From CAYVUB01 sp964454675 (GTDB taxonomy: Bacteria > Bacteroidota > Bacteroidia > Flavobacteriales > Flavobacteriaceae), in assembly GCA_964454675.1 (NCBI GenBank), contig CAYVUB010000013.1, positions 5,118 through 69,117 of the forward strand: a stretch of 64,000 bases of DNA. The letters run 5' to 3'. The position numbers were made by a program, and so were the translations under genes. Of the stretch, positions 25,178 to 34,047 are shown piece by piece. Below the pieces are notes generated by a model. The model did not search any database. It saw only the letters and a program-made list of their open reading frames with translations, and had not been told where the DNA came from. The stretch's first letter is position 1; each line of letters opens with the position of its first letter.

Positions 25178-25246
25178 TCAATAGTTGTCCTCTGCGGAAA
25201 GCTTCCACATCATCATAGACATCATAGTGATTGCTGTAAAATTCAT
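25178..25246 (-). CDS. methionine-rich leader peptide for the metB-like pair
   Basis: This 22-residue ORF runs from ATG at 25246 to TGA at 25178. It contains the cluster MMSMMM in the middle (MNFTAIT-MMSMMM-WKLSAEDNY). Five of six consecutive codons are ATG, so a ribosome starved for Met-tRNA would stall there. The terminator at 25119-25147 follows 30 bases after the stop, and the CAGAGG that can disrupt it lies within the ORF downstream of the Met run. This matches classical transcription attenuation. It is independent in sequence from the osmC-metX leader but the same in design. Confidence 0.82.
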   Translation of the reverse strand: MNFTAITMMSMMMWKLSAEDNY

Positions 25247-25268
25247 TTTGTAAATTATTTTGATTTTG

Positions 25269-25276
25269 CAAATTTA
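25269..25276 (-). promoter_or_regulatory. predicted -7 box of the metB-like leader
   Basis: TAAATTTG on the minus strand fits TAnnTTTG and lies 22 bases upstream of the leader ATG. No convincing -33 TTTG is visible. Confidence 0.4.
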
Positions 25277-25401
25277 GAAATGTTTTCTTAATAACATAAT
25301 AAAATAGATTTTTTTTCTGAATTTTTAATTCAAACGATTTATTGGCAGATAATTTTTCCGAAAAAAGCACTTTTATTTAACGTTAGGCACACACAGGCAT
25401 T

Positions 25402-25431
25402 TTTGTATTTAAAATAGTCTTTATACATTTG
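25402..25431 (+). promoter_or_regulatory. predicted metK promoter
   Basis: TTTG (25402-25405) and TACATTTG (25424-25431) are separated by 18 bases and fit the Bacteroidota sigma consensus. The expected start point, just after 25435, is a few bases before the SAM-II-like aptamer. Confidence 0.6.
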
Positions 25432-25442
25432 CCTGTATAATC

Positions 25443-25490
25443 AAGAGGAAAAATTTGTACTGATTGCAACCTCATAAAAAAATGCTAAAG
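25443..25490 (+). promoter_or_regulatory. SAM-II-type riboswitch upstream of metK
   Basis: The sequence shows GAGG (25445) pairing with CCTC (25470), enclosing ATTTGTACTGATTGCAA, then ATAAAAAAATGCTAAAG. This order (ATTT...ATTGCAA, short stem, A-rich linker, GCTAAA) matches the SAM-II H-type pseudoknot as I remember it. GCTAAAG (25484-25490) is also complementary to CTTTAGC (25503-25509), giving an alternative hairpin that could switch expression. The family senses SAM; placement before the SAM synthetase gene would give product feedback. Identification rests on consensus recall, not a covariance search. Confidence 0.72.
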
Positions 25491-25564
25491 CAGAATTTCT
25501 CCACTTTAGCTTTGTTGCATCATTTTAAAGTTTTCCTTGTAACCCTTAATACAACTCGATAGTT

Positions 25565-26818
25565 ATGCCATATCTGTTTACGTCCGAAAGTGTTTCTGAA
25601 GGACATCCCGATAAAGTTGCAGACCAAATAAGCGATGCTCTTATTGATAATTTTTTAGCTTTTGACAAAGACTCGAAAGTAGCCTGCGAAACTCTTGTAA
25701 CTACAGGACAAGTTGTGCTTGCCGGCGAAGTAAAATCGAACACCTATCTGGATGTTCAGAAAATAGCCCGTGATACTATCAATAAAATAGGATATACAAA
25801 AGGCGAATACATGTTTGACGGTAATTCCTGCGGCGTGCTGTCTGCCATTCACGAACAATCTGACGACATTAACCGCGGAGTGGACAGAGCCACAAAAGAA
25901 GAGCAAGGTGCCGGCGACCAGGGAATGATGTTTGGCTACGCAACCCGCGAAACCGAAAACTACATGCCGCTGGCTCTTGATTTGGCACACCGCATTCTAA
26001 TTGAACTGGCAACGCTACGAAGAGAAAATAACGAGATTACCTACTTGCGCCCTGACTCAAAAAGCCAGGTAACTATTGAATACAGTGATGATAATGTACC
26101 GCAGCGTATTGATGCTATTGTGGTATCGACCCAACACGATGATTTTGATAATGATGATGCCATGCTTGCCAAAATACGCAAAGACATCACCACTATTTTA
26201 ATACCAAGAGTGATTGCTAAGCTGCCCGAACATATTCAAGCATTGTTTAACAGCGACATCATGTACCATATCAATCCAACAGGAAAATTTGTAATTGGCG
26301 GGCCACACGGTGATACCGGACTTACCGGCAGAAAAATTATTGTAGATACTTATGGCGGAAAAGGCGCACACGGCGGTGGTGCTTTCTCAGGAAAAGACCC
26401 GAGCAAAGTGGACAGAAGTGCTGCTTATGCCACACGCCATATTGCCAAAAACTTAGTTGCTGCGGGCGTTGCAGACGAAGTACTGGTACAGGTAAGCTAT
26501 GCTATAGGCGTTGTAAAACCTATGGGAATTTACATAAACACTTACGGTACTTGCCCGTTTAATATGACCGATGGCGAAATTGCCGAAAAAGTATCGGATA
26601 TTTTTGATATGCGACCGGCAGCCATTGAAGAACGTTTGAAACTGCGCCAGCCAATGTACAGCGAAACTGCTGCTTACGGACACATGGGCAGAACCAACGA
26701 AACGGTAAGCAAAACATTTGTTCAGCCTAACGGCGAAAGCATTACAATGGATGTCGAACTGTTTACATGGGAAAAACTGGATTATGTGGATAAGGTAAAA
26801 ACGGCGTTTGCTCTTTAA
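25565..26818 (+). CDS. metK: S-adenosylmethionine synthetase
   Basis: This 417-residue enzyme starts MPYLFTSESVSEGHPDKVADQISDALID, with the catalytic His/Asp region at GHPDK. GAGDQGMMFGYA (about 117-128), GPHGDTGLTGRKIIVDTYGG and GGGAFSGKDPSKVDRSAAY (P-loop-like) follow. It makes SAM from methionine and ATP. It is monocistronic on the plus strand, divergent from the metB-like operon, with its own promoter and SAM-II-like element, and is followed by a strong terminator at 26839. Confidence 0.97.
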   Translation: MPYLFTSESVSEGHPDKVADQISDALIDNFLAFDKDSKVACETLVTTGQVVLAGEVKSNTYLDVQKIARDTINKIGYTKGEYMFDGNSCGVLSAIHEQSDDINRGVDRATKEEQGAGDQGMMFGYATRETENYMPLALDLAHRILIELATLRRENNEITYLRPDSKSQVTIEYSDDNVPQRIDAIVVSTQHDDFDNDDAMLAKIRKDITTILIPRVIAKLPEHIQALFNSDIMYHINPTGKFVIGGPHGDTGLTGRKIIVDTYGGKGAHGGGAFSGKDPSKVDRSAAYATRHIAKNLVAAGVADEVLVQVSYAIGVVKPMGIYINTYGTCPFNMTDGEIAEKVSDIFDMRPAAIEERLKLRQPMYSETAAYGHMGRTNETVSKTFVQPNGESITMDVELFTWEKLDYVDKVKTAFAL

Positions 26819-26838
26819 AAACTTCAACTTTCATACAC

Positions 26839-26879
26839 AAAAAATGCCTTGTAACAATTTGATTACAAGGCATTTTTTA
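26839..26879. terminator. bidirectional terminator between metK and the TonB-type receptor
   Basis: The stem ATGCCTTGTAA / TTACAAGGCAT (11 bp) is flanked by A-run and T-run, so it can end transcription from both convergent genes. Confidence 0.9.
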
Positions 26880-26896
26880 TTCAGACTAACAACTTT

Positions 26897-29602
26897 CTAC
26901 AATGAATAAATCAATCTGAATGTTACAAAACGCGGCTGTATAAAATACTCTCTTGCACTGACTGAAAATGCATTGACACTGCTTTGCGCTTGCGATTTGG
27001 TATCCAATAAGTTGGTAGCTCTTACCTGATATTCCAGTTTGGCATCTTTATCTTTCCTGTACGATAAAGAGGCATTCCAAAACTCAAAACTGTTGAGCGT
27101 GCCTTGCTCATTTCTTAAATTGTTATATGAATAATCTGTTCTAAATGTGATTGAATTGAATATCAAGGCATCAAATTCAATACTTGGCGCATTGGTAAAA
27201 AACTTGTTGCGTGTAGAACCCTGGTCGCTATCTGAAATACCATAACGATAGCTCAACTCTACGTTTGGAGCTGTTTTAAAATTGGTACGCAATCTTGCAT
27301 TGTAGCTTTGGGAATAATTTTCATTAACCGATTGTTGCCCTTGGATAAACTGGTTAAACTTTTGATAGCTTAAGTTTCCGCCCAAAGTAGCTTGCAGCTT
27401 GCCAAAACGTCTTTGAAAACTTCCGTTTACATTTACACTTTCATCAGCAAATGGTGAATTAAATAAGGTGTTGGTACGGATAACACTTTCAAAATTGGTC
27501 AAACTGCGTATCTGATCAATACGTTTGCTGTAATTGATGCTTCCAAACACATTGGTATAATTAAACATATTAAAACTAAAGTACGACAGGTTCACATTAT
27601 GCGACACCGCATTTTCCAAGGCTTCATTACCCGAAAACAAGGAATTATAACCGTTTAAAACCAAACCTCTTGCCAGGTTGCTTACATCGGTAAACTGGGT
27701 TTGCATACGGTAATTAAGGTTGATATGCTCGCTTTTTTTAAGTTGCATACGCATGTCAAAATCCGGTAAAATTCTGAAAAAATTATCGGTGTGCTTATCG
27801 CCAAACTGTGTATTGTTTGTACTGTAAGCATGCGCAGAAATTCCCGGAGTAAATGTAAAAACACCTGTTTTGAACTGGTAATGTGCCGCCAGATACACAT
27901 CGGTAAAATTATAATCGGTATCGTTGCTGTCCAATCCGTCGTTGAATGTTGGCGTTGGATTAAACACAGAGCCATCATCCAAAAACTGGAAAATGTCACT
28001 GTTAAATTTTTGATTGCTCAAAATAGTTCCAAGCGTAAGGTTGATATTGCTTTTTGCATTCAGCACATTCCAATAGTCAAGTTTAGCATCCAATTGATTT
28101 GACTTCACACGTTTTTCTTGTGCTATGTTATAATTTAACTGCATGTTATCCAATCCTAAACCGTTGGCCGTATTTTCATAACGGTCTTTATCTTCAATAA
28201 CGGCATTGTAAAACGGGTCTTCATCCTGGATAACATGCTGTGCTTCAAAGGCAAAAATATTATTATCATTATGGGTATAATAATAATTTAGATTTTGACT
28301 TAATCTGAAAGGATTGGCATCTTCATACTGATTAGTCGAGCCTAAAACCGATGACAAGAAATTTTGGTTTTGCGATTCTTTGGTAGTTCTTCCTATGATG
28401 TCGTATTCCAATTGGTTACTGGTATTGGGTTTGTATTTTGCACTTAATTTTGCAGTGAGCAAATCACTTTTTTGTTCGGTGATACTTTGTGTGTCTTCAT
28501 CGGGAATTCCCAAATTGCTGTTGGTATAGCGCACAGAATTATTTTCCTGAAGACCAACTCTGCTGCTTGAAAAAATTGCAAAACCACTGATATCTAATGT
28601 TTTTTGAGGCGAATAACTAAAGTTTGCCGCTGCCAGTTTTGAATTGATATCTTTTGCTCTGTTATTTTGCATTGACAAAAACCCGAGGCTGTTATCGCCC
28701 ATATTGATACTTGTACCGCTTTGACGGCTCGGTGCTCTGAAACCGCCCGAAAAATTAAAGAAATCGCGCCGCGAAAAAGCGACTTCGCCTATATTGTTCA
28801 AATCGCCAATAAAGTTGACGCTCAGCTTTGGACTGTAATAAAAAAGCTTGGGTTGTAAAAGATACAAGTCGTCTTCTGTAAACGTTCCCGCACCTGCCGT
28901 GATATCGCCAAACCAAAAACTGTCTTTACCCTTTTTAAGACGGATGTTCATTGCTATATTATCCTGATTATTGGTCACACCGCTCAATTGGCTTACCTCA
29001 GAAAAATTCTTTAAAACCTCAACTTTATCAACGGCACTCGACGGAATGTTTTTACTTGCGAGCTTGGTATCGCCATCAAAAAAGTCTTTGCCATCCACCA
29101 TGATTTTTGAAACAACCTTGCCTTCTACTTCAATTTGCCCATCGGCATTGACCTCAACTCCCGGAAGATTTTTAAGCACATCCTCAAGTTTTCGCTCGGT
29201 ACCTTTATTAAACGAATCGGCATTGTAAATAAGCGTATCGCCTTTTATAACTACCGGCATTTCGTAGGTAAGCTCTATGACATCCAAGGTATTGTCGTTT
29301 TTAAGAATATAATCTTTAGCGATATTTACTTCGGCTGTTTTAAGCGTTTCTTCATAAGTTCGCATCCCAAGATAGCTTACCTGAATTGTGTATGAAGAGT
29401 TTTTGGTAAGGTCTAATTTATATTTTCCTTCATGATTTGTAATTCCGTAAGATTCCAAAGCATTTGTGGCGGTATTAATAGCTATGACATTTGCCAGCTC
29501 CAAACGTGTTCCGAGCGAGTCTTTTACAACACCTTCGAGCTTAATTTGAGCAAAAGAATGACCTGCTACCAATAGTAGTATAACTGATAAAAAATGTTTC
29601 AT
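26897..29602 (-). CDS. TonB-dependent receptor-like outer membrane beta-barrel protein
   Basis: This 901-residue protein has a signal peptide (ends HSFAQ, about residue 19). A carboxypeptidase-regulatory-like beta-sandwich covers 20-110 (KLEGVVKDSLGTRLELANVIAI). A plug-like domain covers about 125-230 (YNADSFNKGTERKLEDVLKNLPGVEV, SKIMVDGKDFFDGD). A large beta-barrel follows and ends in an aromatic terminal strand (FVTFRLIYSL). It corresponds to the 'outer membrane beta-barrel family' of TonB receptors without an obvious SusD partner. The two GLPGLI genes upstream, on the same strand, and a divergent two-component system suggest a regulated envelope uptake or stress module. The substrate is unknown. 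Confidence 0.88.
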   Translation of the reverse strand: MKHFLSVILLLVAGHSFAQIKLEGVVKDSLGTRLELANVIAINTATNALESYGITNHEGKYKLDLTKNSSYTIQVSYLGMRTYEETLKTAEVNIAKDYILKNDNTLDVIELTYEMPVVIKGDTLIYNADSFNKGTERKLEDVLKNLPGVEVNADGQIEVEGKVVSKIMVDGKDFFDGDTKLASKNIPSSAVDKVEVLKNFSEVSQLSGVTNNQDNIAMNIRLKKGKDSFWFGDITAGAGTFTEDDLYLLQPKLFYYSPKLSVNFIGDLNNIGEVAFSRRDFFNFSGGFRAPSRQSGTSINMGDNSLGFLSMQNNRAKDINSKLAAANFSYSPQKTLDISGFAIFSSSRVGLQENNSVRYTNSNLGIPDEDTQSITEQKSDLLTAKLSAKYKPNTSNQLEYDIIGRTTKESQNQNFLSSVLGSTNQYEDANPFRLSQNLNYYYTHNDNNIFAFEAQHVIQDEDPFYNAVIEDKDRYENTANGLGLDNMQLNYNIAQEKRVKSNQLDAKLDYWNVLNAKSNINLTLGTILSNQKFNSDIFQFLDDGSVFNPTPTFNDGLDSNDTDYNFTDVYLAAHYQFKTGVFTFTPGISAHAYSTNNTQFGDKHTDNFFRILPDFDMRMQLKKSEHINLNYRMQTQFTDVSNLARGLVLNGYNSLFSGNEALENAVSHNVNLSYFSFNMFNYTNVFGSINYSKRIDQIRSLTNFESVIRTNTLFNSPFADESVNVNGSFQRRFGKLQATLGGNLSYQKFNQFIQGQQSVNENYSQSYNARLRTNFKTAPNVELSYRYGISDSDQGSTRNKFFTNAPSIEFDALIFNSITFRTDYSYNNLRNEQGTLNSFEFWNASLSYRKDKDAKLEYQVRATNLLDTKSQAQSSVNAFSVSAREYFIQPRFVTFRLIYSL

Positions 29603-29634
29603 TTTAAAATTTTGTTGGATAGTATTATGATTTG

Positions 29635-30501
29635 TTAAAAACGATTTCTGCCGCCGGGACCACCGCTGTTTCTGCCACCGTACATGTCCTGCATTTCCTG
29701 AATCTTTTCTTTAACTATGGTATTATATTCTGTTTTGGTAACTTCTTTACCTTTTTTTGGTGCTTTAATATCCTCTTTTTCATCAGGGTTGATGACTATT
29801 TTTGAACACAAAATAATTGTTTTATCGGCATTAACCTCCAGGATTAACCCCGGTAAGCCCCAATAGTCTCCGGGACCTTGATTTACCGGAATTTGCGGCG
29901 TGTACCAAGCGGTTACTATGATTTCTTTAGGCACTTCTACATTGTCCATTATATTGTTACTTGCAGAAGCACTTGCATTATTGCCCCGGTTACGGGGACG
30001 CATACTTGTAAAATCCATCTCATCAACTTTTTTTACGGCAGTAGCTTTAAAGCATAAATATTGTCCTATTTGTTTGGTTTCATTTTCCATTTTCCATTCA
30101 AACTTTGGTAATGAGTCTTTAATTAAAAACTGCTTTCCGAAAAACTCCTGGTCTTGTAACAACACATTATCTTTTACATTTTTATACTGTGGCCCTGCAG
30201 TAAAACTTCCCATACCACCCCAACGATTGCCGCCACCGGCTCCGGGCGTTGCCAGTTTTTCCTGTTCCTTGTATATAGATTCTGTTCTGTTGAAGGTTAA
30301 TACAAACGTCTTTTCAAACATACTTTTCATACGCTCTGCCATTTGCTTTTTTTGTTCCTCGCTCATTTGGTTTCCACCAAAACCACTCATATCTACAGAG
30401 GTTTTGGACTCATAATAGGCTTTTCCTTGAAATTCCTGTGCCTGAATGAATCCTGTTGTAAGGAAAAAAAGCAAGCTGATTGTTAAGGCTAATGACTTCA
30501 T
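29635..30501 (-). CDS. GLPGLI family secreted protein, copy 1
   Basis: This 288-residue protein has a signal peptide ending QAQ (about residue 22) and the diagnostic YWGLPGLILEVN near residue 220. The preceding ITAWYTPQIPVNQGPG segment is shared with the next gene. Low-complexity Gly/Asn runs mark the ends (GGRNSGGPGGRNRF at the C-terminus). GLPGLI proteins are Bacteroidota periplasmic or outer-membrane-associated proteins of unknown function, often beside TonB receptors, as here. Confidence 0.9.
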   Translation of the reverse strand: MKSLALTISLLFFLTTGFIQAQEFQGKAYYESKTSVDMSGFGGNQMSEEQKKQMAERMKSMFEKTFVLTFNRTESIYKEQEKLATPGAGGGNRWGGMGSFTAGPQYKNVKDNVLLQDQEFFGKQFLIKDSLPKFEWKMENETKQIGQYLCFKATAVKKVDEMDFTSMRPRNRGNNASASASNNIMDNVEVPKEIIVTAWYTPQIPVNQGPGDYWGLPGLILEVNADKTIILCSKIVINPDEKEDIKAPKKGKEVTKTEYNTIVKEKIQEMQDMYGGRNSGGPGGRNRF

Positions 30502-30609
30502 AATGCTGTGTCTTTAAATATTTTCGTTAAAATAACTATTAAATAGCTATAAGACACTAAAAACGGGCATTAGTTAAATCGCTAAACGTTAAAATATTCT
30601 TAAAAATTC

Positions 30610-31440
30610 CTAACCGCCAAACATTATGACTTTCGAACTACTATTGCCATTTCCTCTATTACGAGCTTGCACATCCTCTATCATTTCTTTGCTTTTTTTG
30701 TCCATGATATCCTTATATTCTTTTTTGGAAACTACTTTACCTTTTTTAGGCTCTGCGATTTCAGTTTTGTCTTTTGGGTTAATGACTATTTTTGAACAAA
30801 CTAACGTAAGACTGCCGTCATTAATTTCCAGAATTAATCCCGGTAAACCGTAAAAATCTTCGGGACCATTACTTACAGGTATTTGCGGTGTGTACCAAGC
30901 GGTGGTTATGCGTTCTTTTTTTTCTTCTTTAAGTTCTCCTTTATCGGTAAATGATGTTGTTGTGACGGAATCTTTATAGACAGCTTTAAAACAAGTGTAT
31001 TCACCAATGTTTTTGGTTTCGTTTACCAATTCCCAAGTACGGCCGGATAAACTGTCTTTAACAAGAAAAAGCTTTCCATATACTTCTGTTTGATTGGTAT
31101 ATCGTTTTTCTTTTACATTTTTGTACATCACGTCACTGCCGCCCGATACTTCAATTTTAATACCGCTTGATAAAGATGCCGCATTGGGTGTTGCCAGTTG
31201 TTCATTCTTCTTGTAAATTGAAGATTCCTGATCAAAAGTTAAGGTGTATTCTTGCTGAAACTGCTTTTTTAGCTGTTCTTGAATTTGTTTTTCCATTTCA
31301 GAAGAAACACCGTCATTTTTCATTTGAAAATCCATTTTACGGTGAGATTTGTAAGTTGCAACACCATGAAACTCCTGCGCATTTACCATTGCAAAAGCCA
31401 TCAAGAATGTTGCTACAATCAATTTGCTTAATGTTGTCAT
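30610..31440 (-). CDS. GLPGLI family secreted protein, copy 2
   Basis: This 276-residue protein has a signal peptide ending VNAQ (about 22) and the motif FYGLPGLILEIN near residue 204. It aligns with copy 1 over the whole length (EFHGVATYKSHRKMDF against EFQGKAYYESKTSVDM, and TTAWYTPQIPVSNGPEDF), so the two arose by tandem duplication. It is divergent from the histidine kinase gene, separated by 127 bases that contain a direct repeat and a promoter. Confidence 0.9.
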   Translation of the reverse strand: MTTLSKLIVATFLMAFAMVNAQEFHGVATYKSHRKMDFQMKNDGVSSEMEKQIQEQLKKQFQQEYTLTFDQESSIYKKNEQLATPNAASLSSGIKIEVSGGSDVMYKNVKEKRYTNQTEVYGKLFLVKDSLSGRTWELVNETKNIGEYTCFKAVYKDSVTTTSFTDKGELKEEKKERITTAWYTPQIPVSNGPEDFYGLPGLILEINDGSLTLVCSKIVINPKDKTEIAEPKKGKVVSKKEYKDIMDKKSKEMIEDVQARNRGNGNSSSKVIMFGG

Positions 31441-31508
31441 AATACTGTTTGATTTTTTGATTAACTACACCGCAAAAGTGCAAATGAAAATCCACTTTTT
31501 CAGTTAAT

Positions 31509-31563
31509 GAGTGTTAACGAGTGTTAACCGGTTGGTTTTATGTTGTTTTAACAACTACTTTTG
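31509..31563 (+). promoter_or_regulatory. direct-repeat operator and promoter of the two-component genes
   Basis: The 10-bp word GAGTGTTAAC is repeated exactly in tandem at 31509-31528, a layout typical of OmpR-family response-regulator sites. Next comes TTG (31532) - 21 bases - TACTTTTG (31556-31563). The kinase ATG follows 4 bases later, so the transcript may be leaderless or start slightly differently. GTTAA words also occur in the gap upstream of the other GLPGLI gene (30570-30600). Confidence 0.5.
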
Positions 31564-31567
31564 ACCT

Positions 31568-33043
31568 ATGAACGAAAAGAAATATAAAGGCATCTTATAT
31601 TTTATCGTAGTCACGATGTTGCTCACTGTGGCTGTGCAATGCTATTGGAATTACAAAAATTACCTCCAAAACAAACAGCGTTATATCAATGATGTTCAAA
31701 TTGCGCTGGACAATGCTTTGGAAAATTATTATGCCGATTTGGCCGAATCCAACCAAATGACGTTTGTTGATACCAAGTTTGATACGGTGAATTTTGCTAA
31801 TCCGCTTAAAAACTTCAATACCGATTCTATTTTTTTTGAATTTAAAAAAGAGTATTCCCAAACTCTTGGCAAAAACATTGAAGGCTTTACACAACTGATT
31901 GATTCTACGAAAGCATTAACTTTTTCAAAAGAATCACAGTCTTTATCCAAAGTAAGAATCATTCGTGGCAAAAGAGCTTCTGACAGTTTAAAAATGATAA
32001 AAGGCATTACCTCCATTTTTATCTCTATCCAAAACGATACATTGAATTTTAAAGACTTAAAACCTTTGGTCGTTGAAGAATTAAGGCGAAAGGATTTAGA
32101 GGTGGATTTTGCGTTACAACATTTCAAAAATGACAGTTTATTCAATGGTTTTAATACGAAAATCATCCGGCCCGGTTTTTTGAAAACCACATCAAAAACA
32201 AAATTCTTAAAACAAAACGAACGCTTGGAACTGGCATATCCCGATGCAACAAACATTATTTTAAAAGCCGGAATGTTCGAAATATTCTTATCGTTTTTAC
32301 TTACCATTGCCATTGTTTCCTGTTTGTTTTATTTATTGAAAATCATCAAAAACCAAAAACAACTGGCAGAAGTCAAGAACGACCTTATCAGCAACGTTAC
32401 CCACGAGTTCAAAACGCCCATTGCCACAATTTCTGTTGCTTTGGAAAGCATCAAAGACTTTAATATGATTGATAACAAAGAAAAAACCAAAAGCTATATT
32501 GATATGTCCAAAACCCAACTGGATAAACTCAATACGATGGTTGAAAAACTTTTGGAAACCGCCACATTGGACAGCGAAAATCTCAACTTGAACAAAGACA
32601 AATTATCAATTCCTGAAATGCTCCAAGCTTTAGTAGAAAAACATCAAATGCAAACAAAAACGAAAACACTTACTTTTATAGATAATCCAAACCCTATCAT
32701 TGGTTTTGTGGACGCGTTCCATTTTGAAAATGCCATAAACAACGTGATAGATAATGCCGTAAAATATGGTGGAAATGCCATCACGATAACCTTACAAAAT
32801 ACTTCAAAAGGATTTGAAATTTTGGTTTCTGATGACGGCAAAACCCTTACAAAAGCACATAAAGATGTCATTTTTGAAAAATTTTACCGCATTCCGAAAG
32901 GCAATACGCACGATGTAAAAGGTTTTGGGATAGGCTTGTACTATACCCAAAAAATCATTGAAAAACATCATGGCAGCATCGATTTGCACATAGACGGAAA
33001 ACTTACCACGTTCAAAATATTCATACCAGATGCCACAGCATAG
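31568..33043 (+). CDS. sensor histidine kinase
   Basis: This 491-residue kinase has a membrane segment at 9-27, a periplasmic sensor of about 205 residues, and a second membrane segment at 236-258. The dimerisation domain has phospho-acceptor H279 in NVTHEFKTPIA. The ATPase domain has an N-box (NAINNVIDNAVKYGG) and a G-box (GFGIGLYYTQKII). The sensor has no domain I recognise. It overlaps the response regulator by 14 bases, so the two are coupled. Divergence from the GLPGLI/TonB genes suggests that they are the target. Confidence 0.93.
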   Translation: MNEKKYKGILYFIVVTMLLTVAVQCYWNYKNYLQNKQRYINDVQIALDNALENYYADLAESNQMTFVDTKFDTVNFANPLKNFNTDSIFFEFKKEYSQTLGKNIEGFTQLIDSTKALTFSKESQSLSKVRIIRGKRASDSLKMIKGITSIFISIQNDTLNFKDLKPLVVEELRRKDLEVDFALQHFKNDSLFNGFNTKIIRPGFLKTTSKTKFLKQNERLELAYPDATNIILKAGMFEIFLSFLLTIAIVSCLFYLLKIIKNQKQLAEVKNDLISNVTHEFKTPIATISVALESIKDFNMIDNKEKTKSYIDMSKTQLDKLNTMVEKLLETATLDSENLNLNKDKLSIPEMLQALVEKHQMQTKTKTLTFIDNPNPIIGFVDAFHFENAINNVIDNAVKYGGNAITITLQNTSKGFEILVSDDGKTLTKAHKDVIFEKFYRIPKGNTHDVKGFGIGLYYTQKIIEKHHGSIDLHIDGKLTTFKIFIPDATA

Positions 33044-33713
33044 AACCATACTTTTAGCAGAAGATGAACCTGCTTTGGGACTCATCATAAAAGAAAGCCT
33101 TGAAACCCGAAATTTTAAAGTGCTACTATGCGATAACGGCGAAAAAGCATTTGAAATTTACAAATTACAACAACCCGAACTTTTGGTGCTGGATGTCATG
33201 ATGCCAAAAACAGACGGCTTTACACTCGCAAAAAACATCCGGCAGATTGATACGGTCATTCCCATTTTATTTTTAACTGCCAAATCGCAAACGGCAGATG
33301 TGGTAGAAGGTTTTACCATAGGAGGGAACGATTATTTAAAAAAGCCTTTCAGCATGGAAGAACTGATTGTACGTATCAACAACCTTTTGCAACGTACCGA
33401 ACTGCAACAAACCTCAGAAAGTATCGCCTTAGGGCATTACACATTTAATTTCACCAAACAATCACTGCAATACAAAGACGAAACACCCGAATTGTTGACA
33501 CATCGCGAAGCGCATTTGCTGTTTCATTTGATACAAAATAAAAATCAGGTATTGGATAGAACGCTCATTTTAAACAAGCTTTGGGGTAACGATGATTTTT
33601 TTAATGCCCGAAGTATGGACGTGTTTATCACCAAACTCAGAAAAAAACTAAGCCAGGATGATAGCCTTCAAATTATCAATGTGCGTGGTTTTGGGTATAA
33701 ATTGATTGGGTAG
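33030..33713 (+). CDS. OmpR-family response regulator
   Basis: This 227-residue protein has a receiver with acidic pocket EDE (11-13), phospho-acceptor D55 in VLDVMMPK, T83 in FLTAKS and K105 in DYLKKPF. A winged-helix DNA-binding domain (about 128-227) ends VFITKLRKKLSQDDSLQIINVRGFGYKLIG. It resembles the RprY class of Bacteroidota. It probably binds the GAGTGTTAAC direct repeat upstream of its own operon (inference). Confidence 0.93.
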   Translation: MPQHRTILLAEDEPALGLIIKESLETRNFKVLLCDNGEKAFEIYKLQQPELLVLDVMMPKTDGFTLAKNIRQIDTVIPILFLTAKSQTADVVEGFTIGGNDYLKKPFSMEELIVRINNLLQRTELQQTSESIALGHYTFNFTKQSLQYKDETPELLTHREAHLLFHLIQNKNQVLDRTLILNKLWGNDDFFNARSMDVFITKLRKKLSQDDSLQIINVRGFGYKLIG

Positions 33714-33754
33714 TTTTAAAAGTATAATCGCTTAATTTGAACAAAATCCTAAAT

Positions 33755-34045
33755 TTATTTTTTCTTTTTATCAGGATTTTGCCAAGTATTAAATACCGAA
33801 TAAACAATTACTTTATCTTGTGAGATTTCGTAAATAATCAAAAAAGGAAAGCGCTTAATAAATGCTTCTCGGTAAGGTTGACGCTTTTGCGGAAAGTGTT
33901 TCGGGTTTTTTGTAATCCTATTAAAATACGTATCTAAGTGTTCAAGAAATTCCTCACCTAAACCTACTCGATTTTCTTCGTAAAAAAGATAAGCGTCAAT
34001 AATTTCTAAATTAGCTTAGGCTTTAACTTCTAAAATATAAGCCAT
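33755..34045 (-). pseudogene. RelE/ParE-family toxin gene broken by an in-frame stop at codon 10
   Basis: The 97-codon frame starts MAYILEVKA, then TAA (34016-34018), then continues ANLEIIDAYLFYEENRVGLGEEFLEHL to PYREAFIKRFPFLIIYEISQDKVIVYSVFNTWQNP. The latter is a clear ParE/RelE toxin. Homologues usually have a Glu/Pro-Glu near the stop, so a single GAA-to-TAA change would explain it (inference). The antitoxin gene immediately upstream is intact with 2 bases between them. No other ATG near the stop restores the N-terminal strand. Confidence 0.8.
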
Positions 34046-34047
34046 TG

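Noticed and set aside
25092..25370. 92-residue minus-strand ORF overlapping the Met leader
   Set aside because: It runs through the promoter, the leader and the attenuator terminator in another frame. Its composition is random and AT-rich. The 22-codon leader explains the region better.
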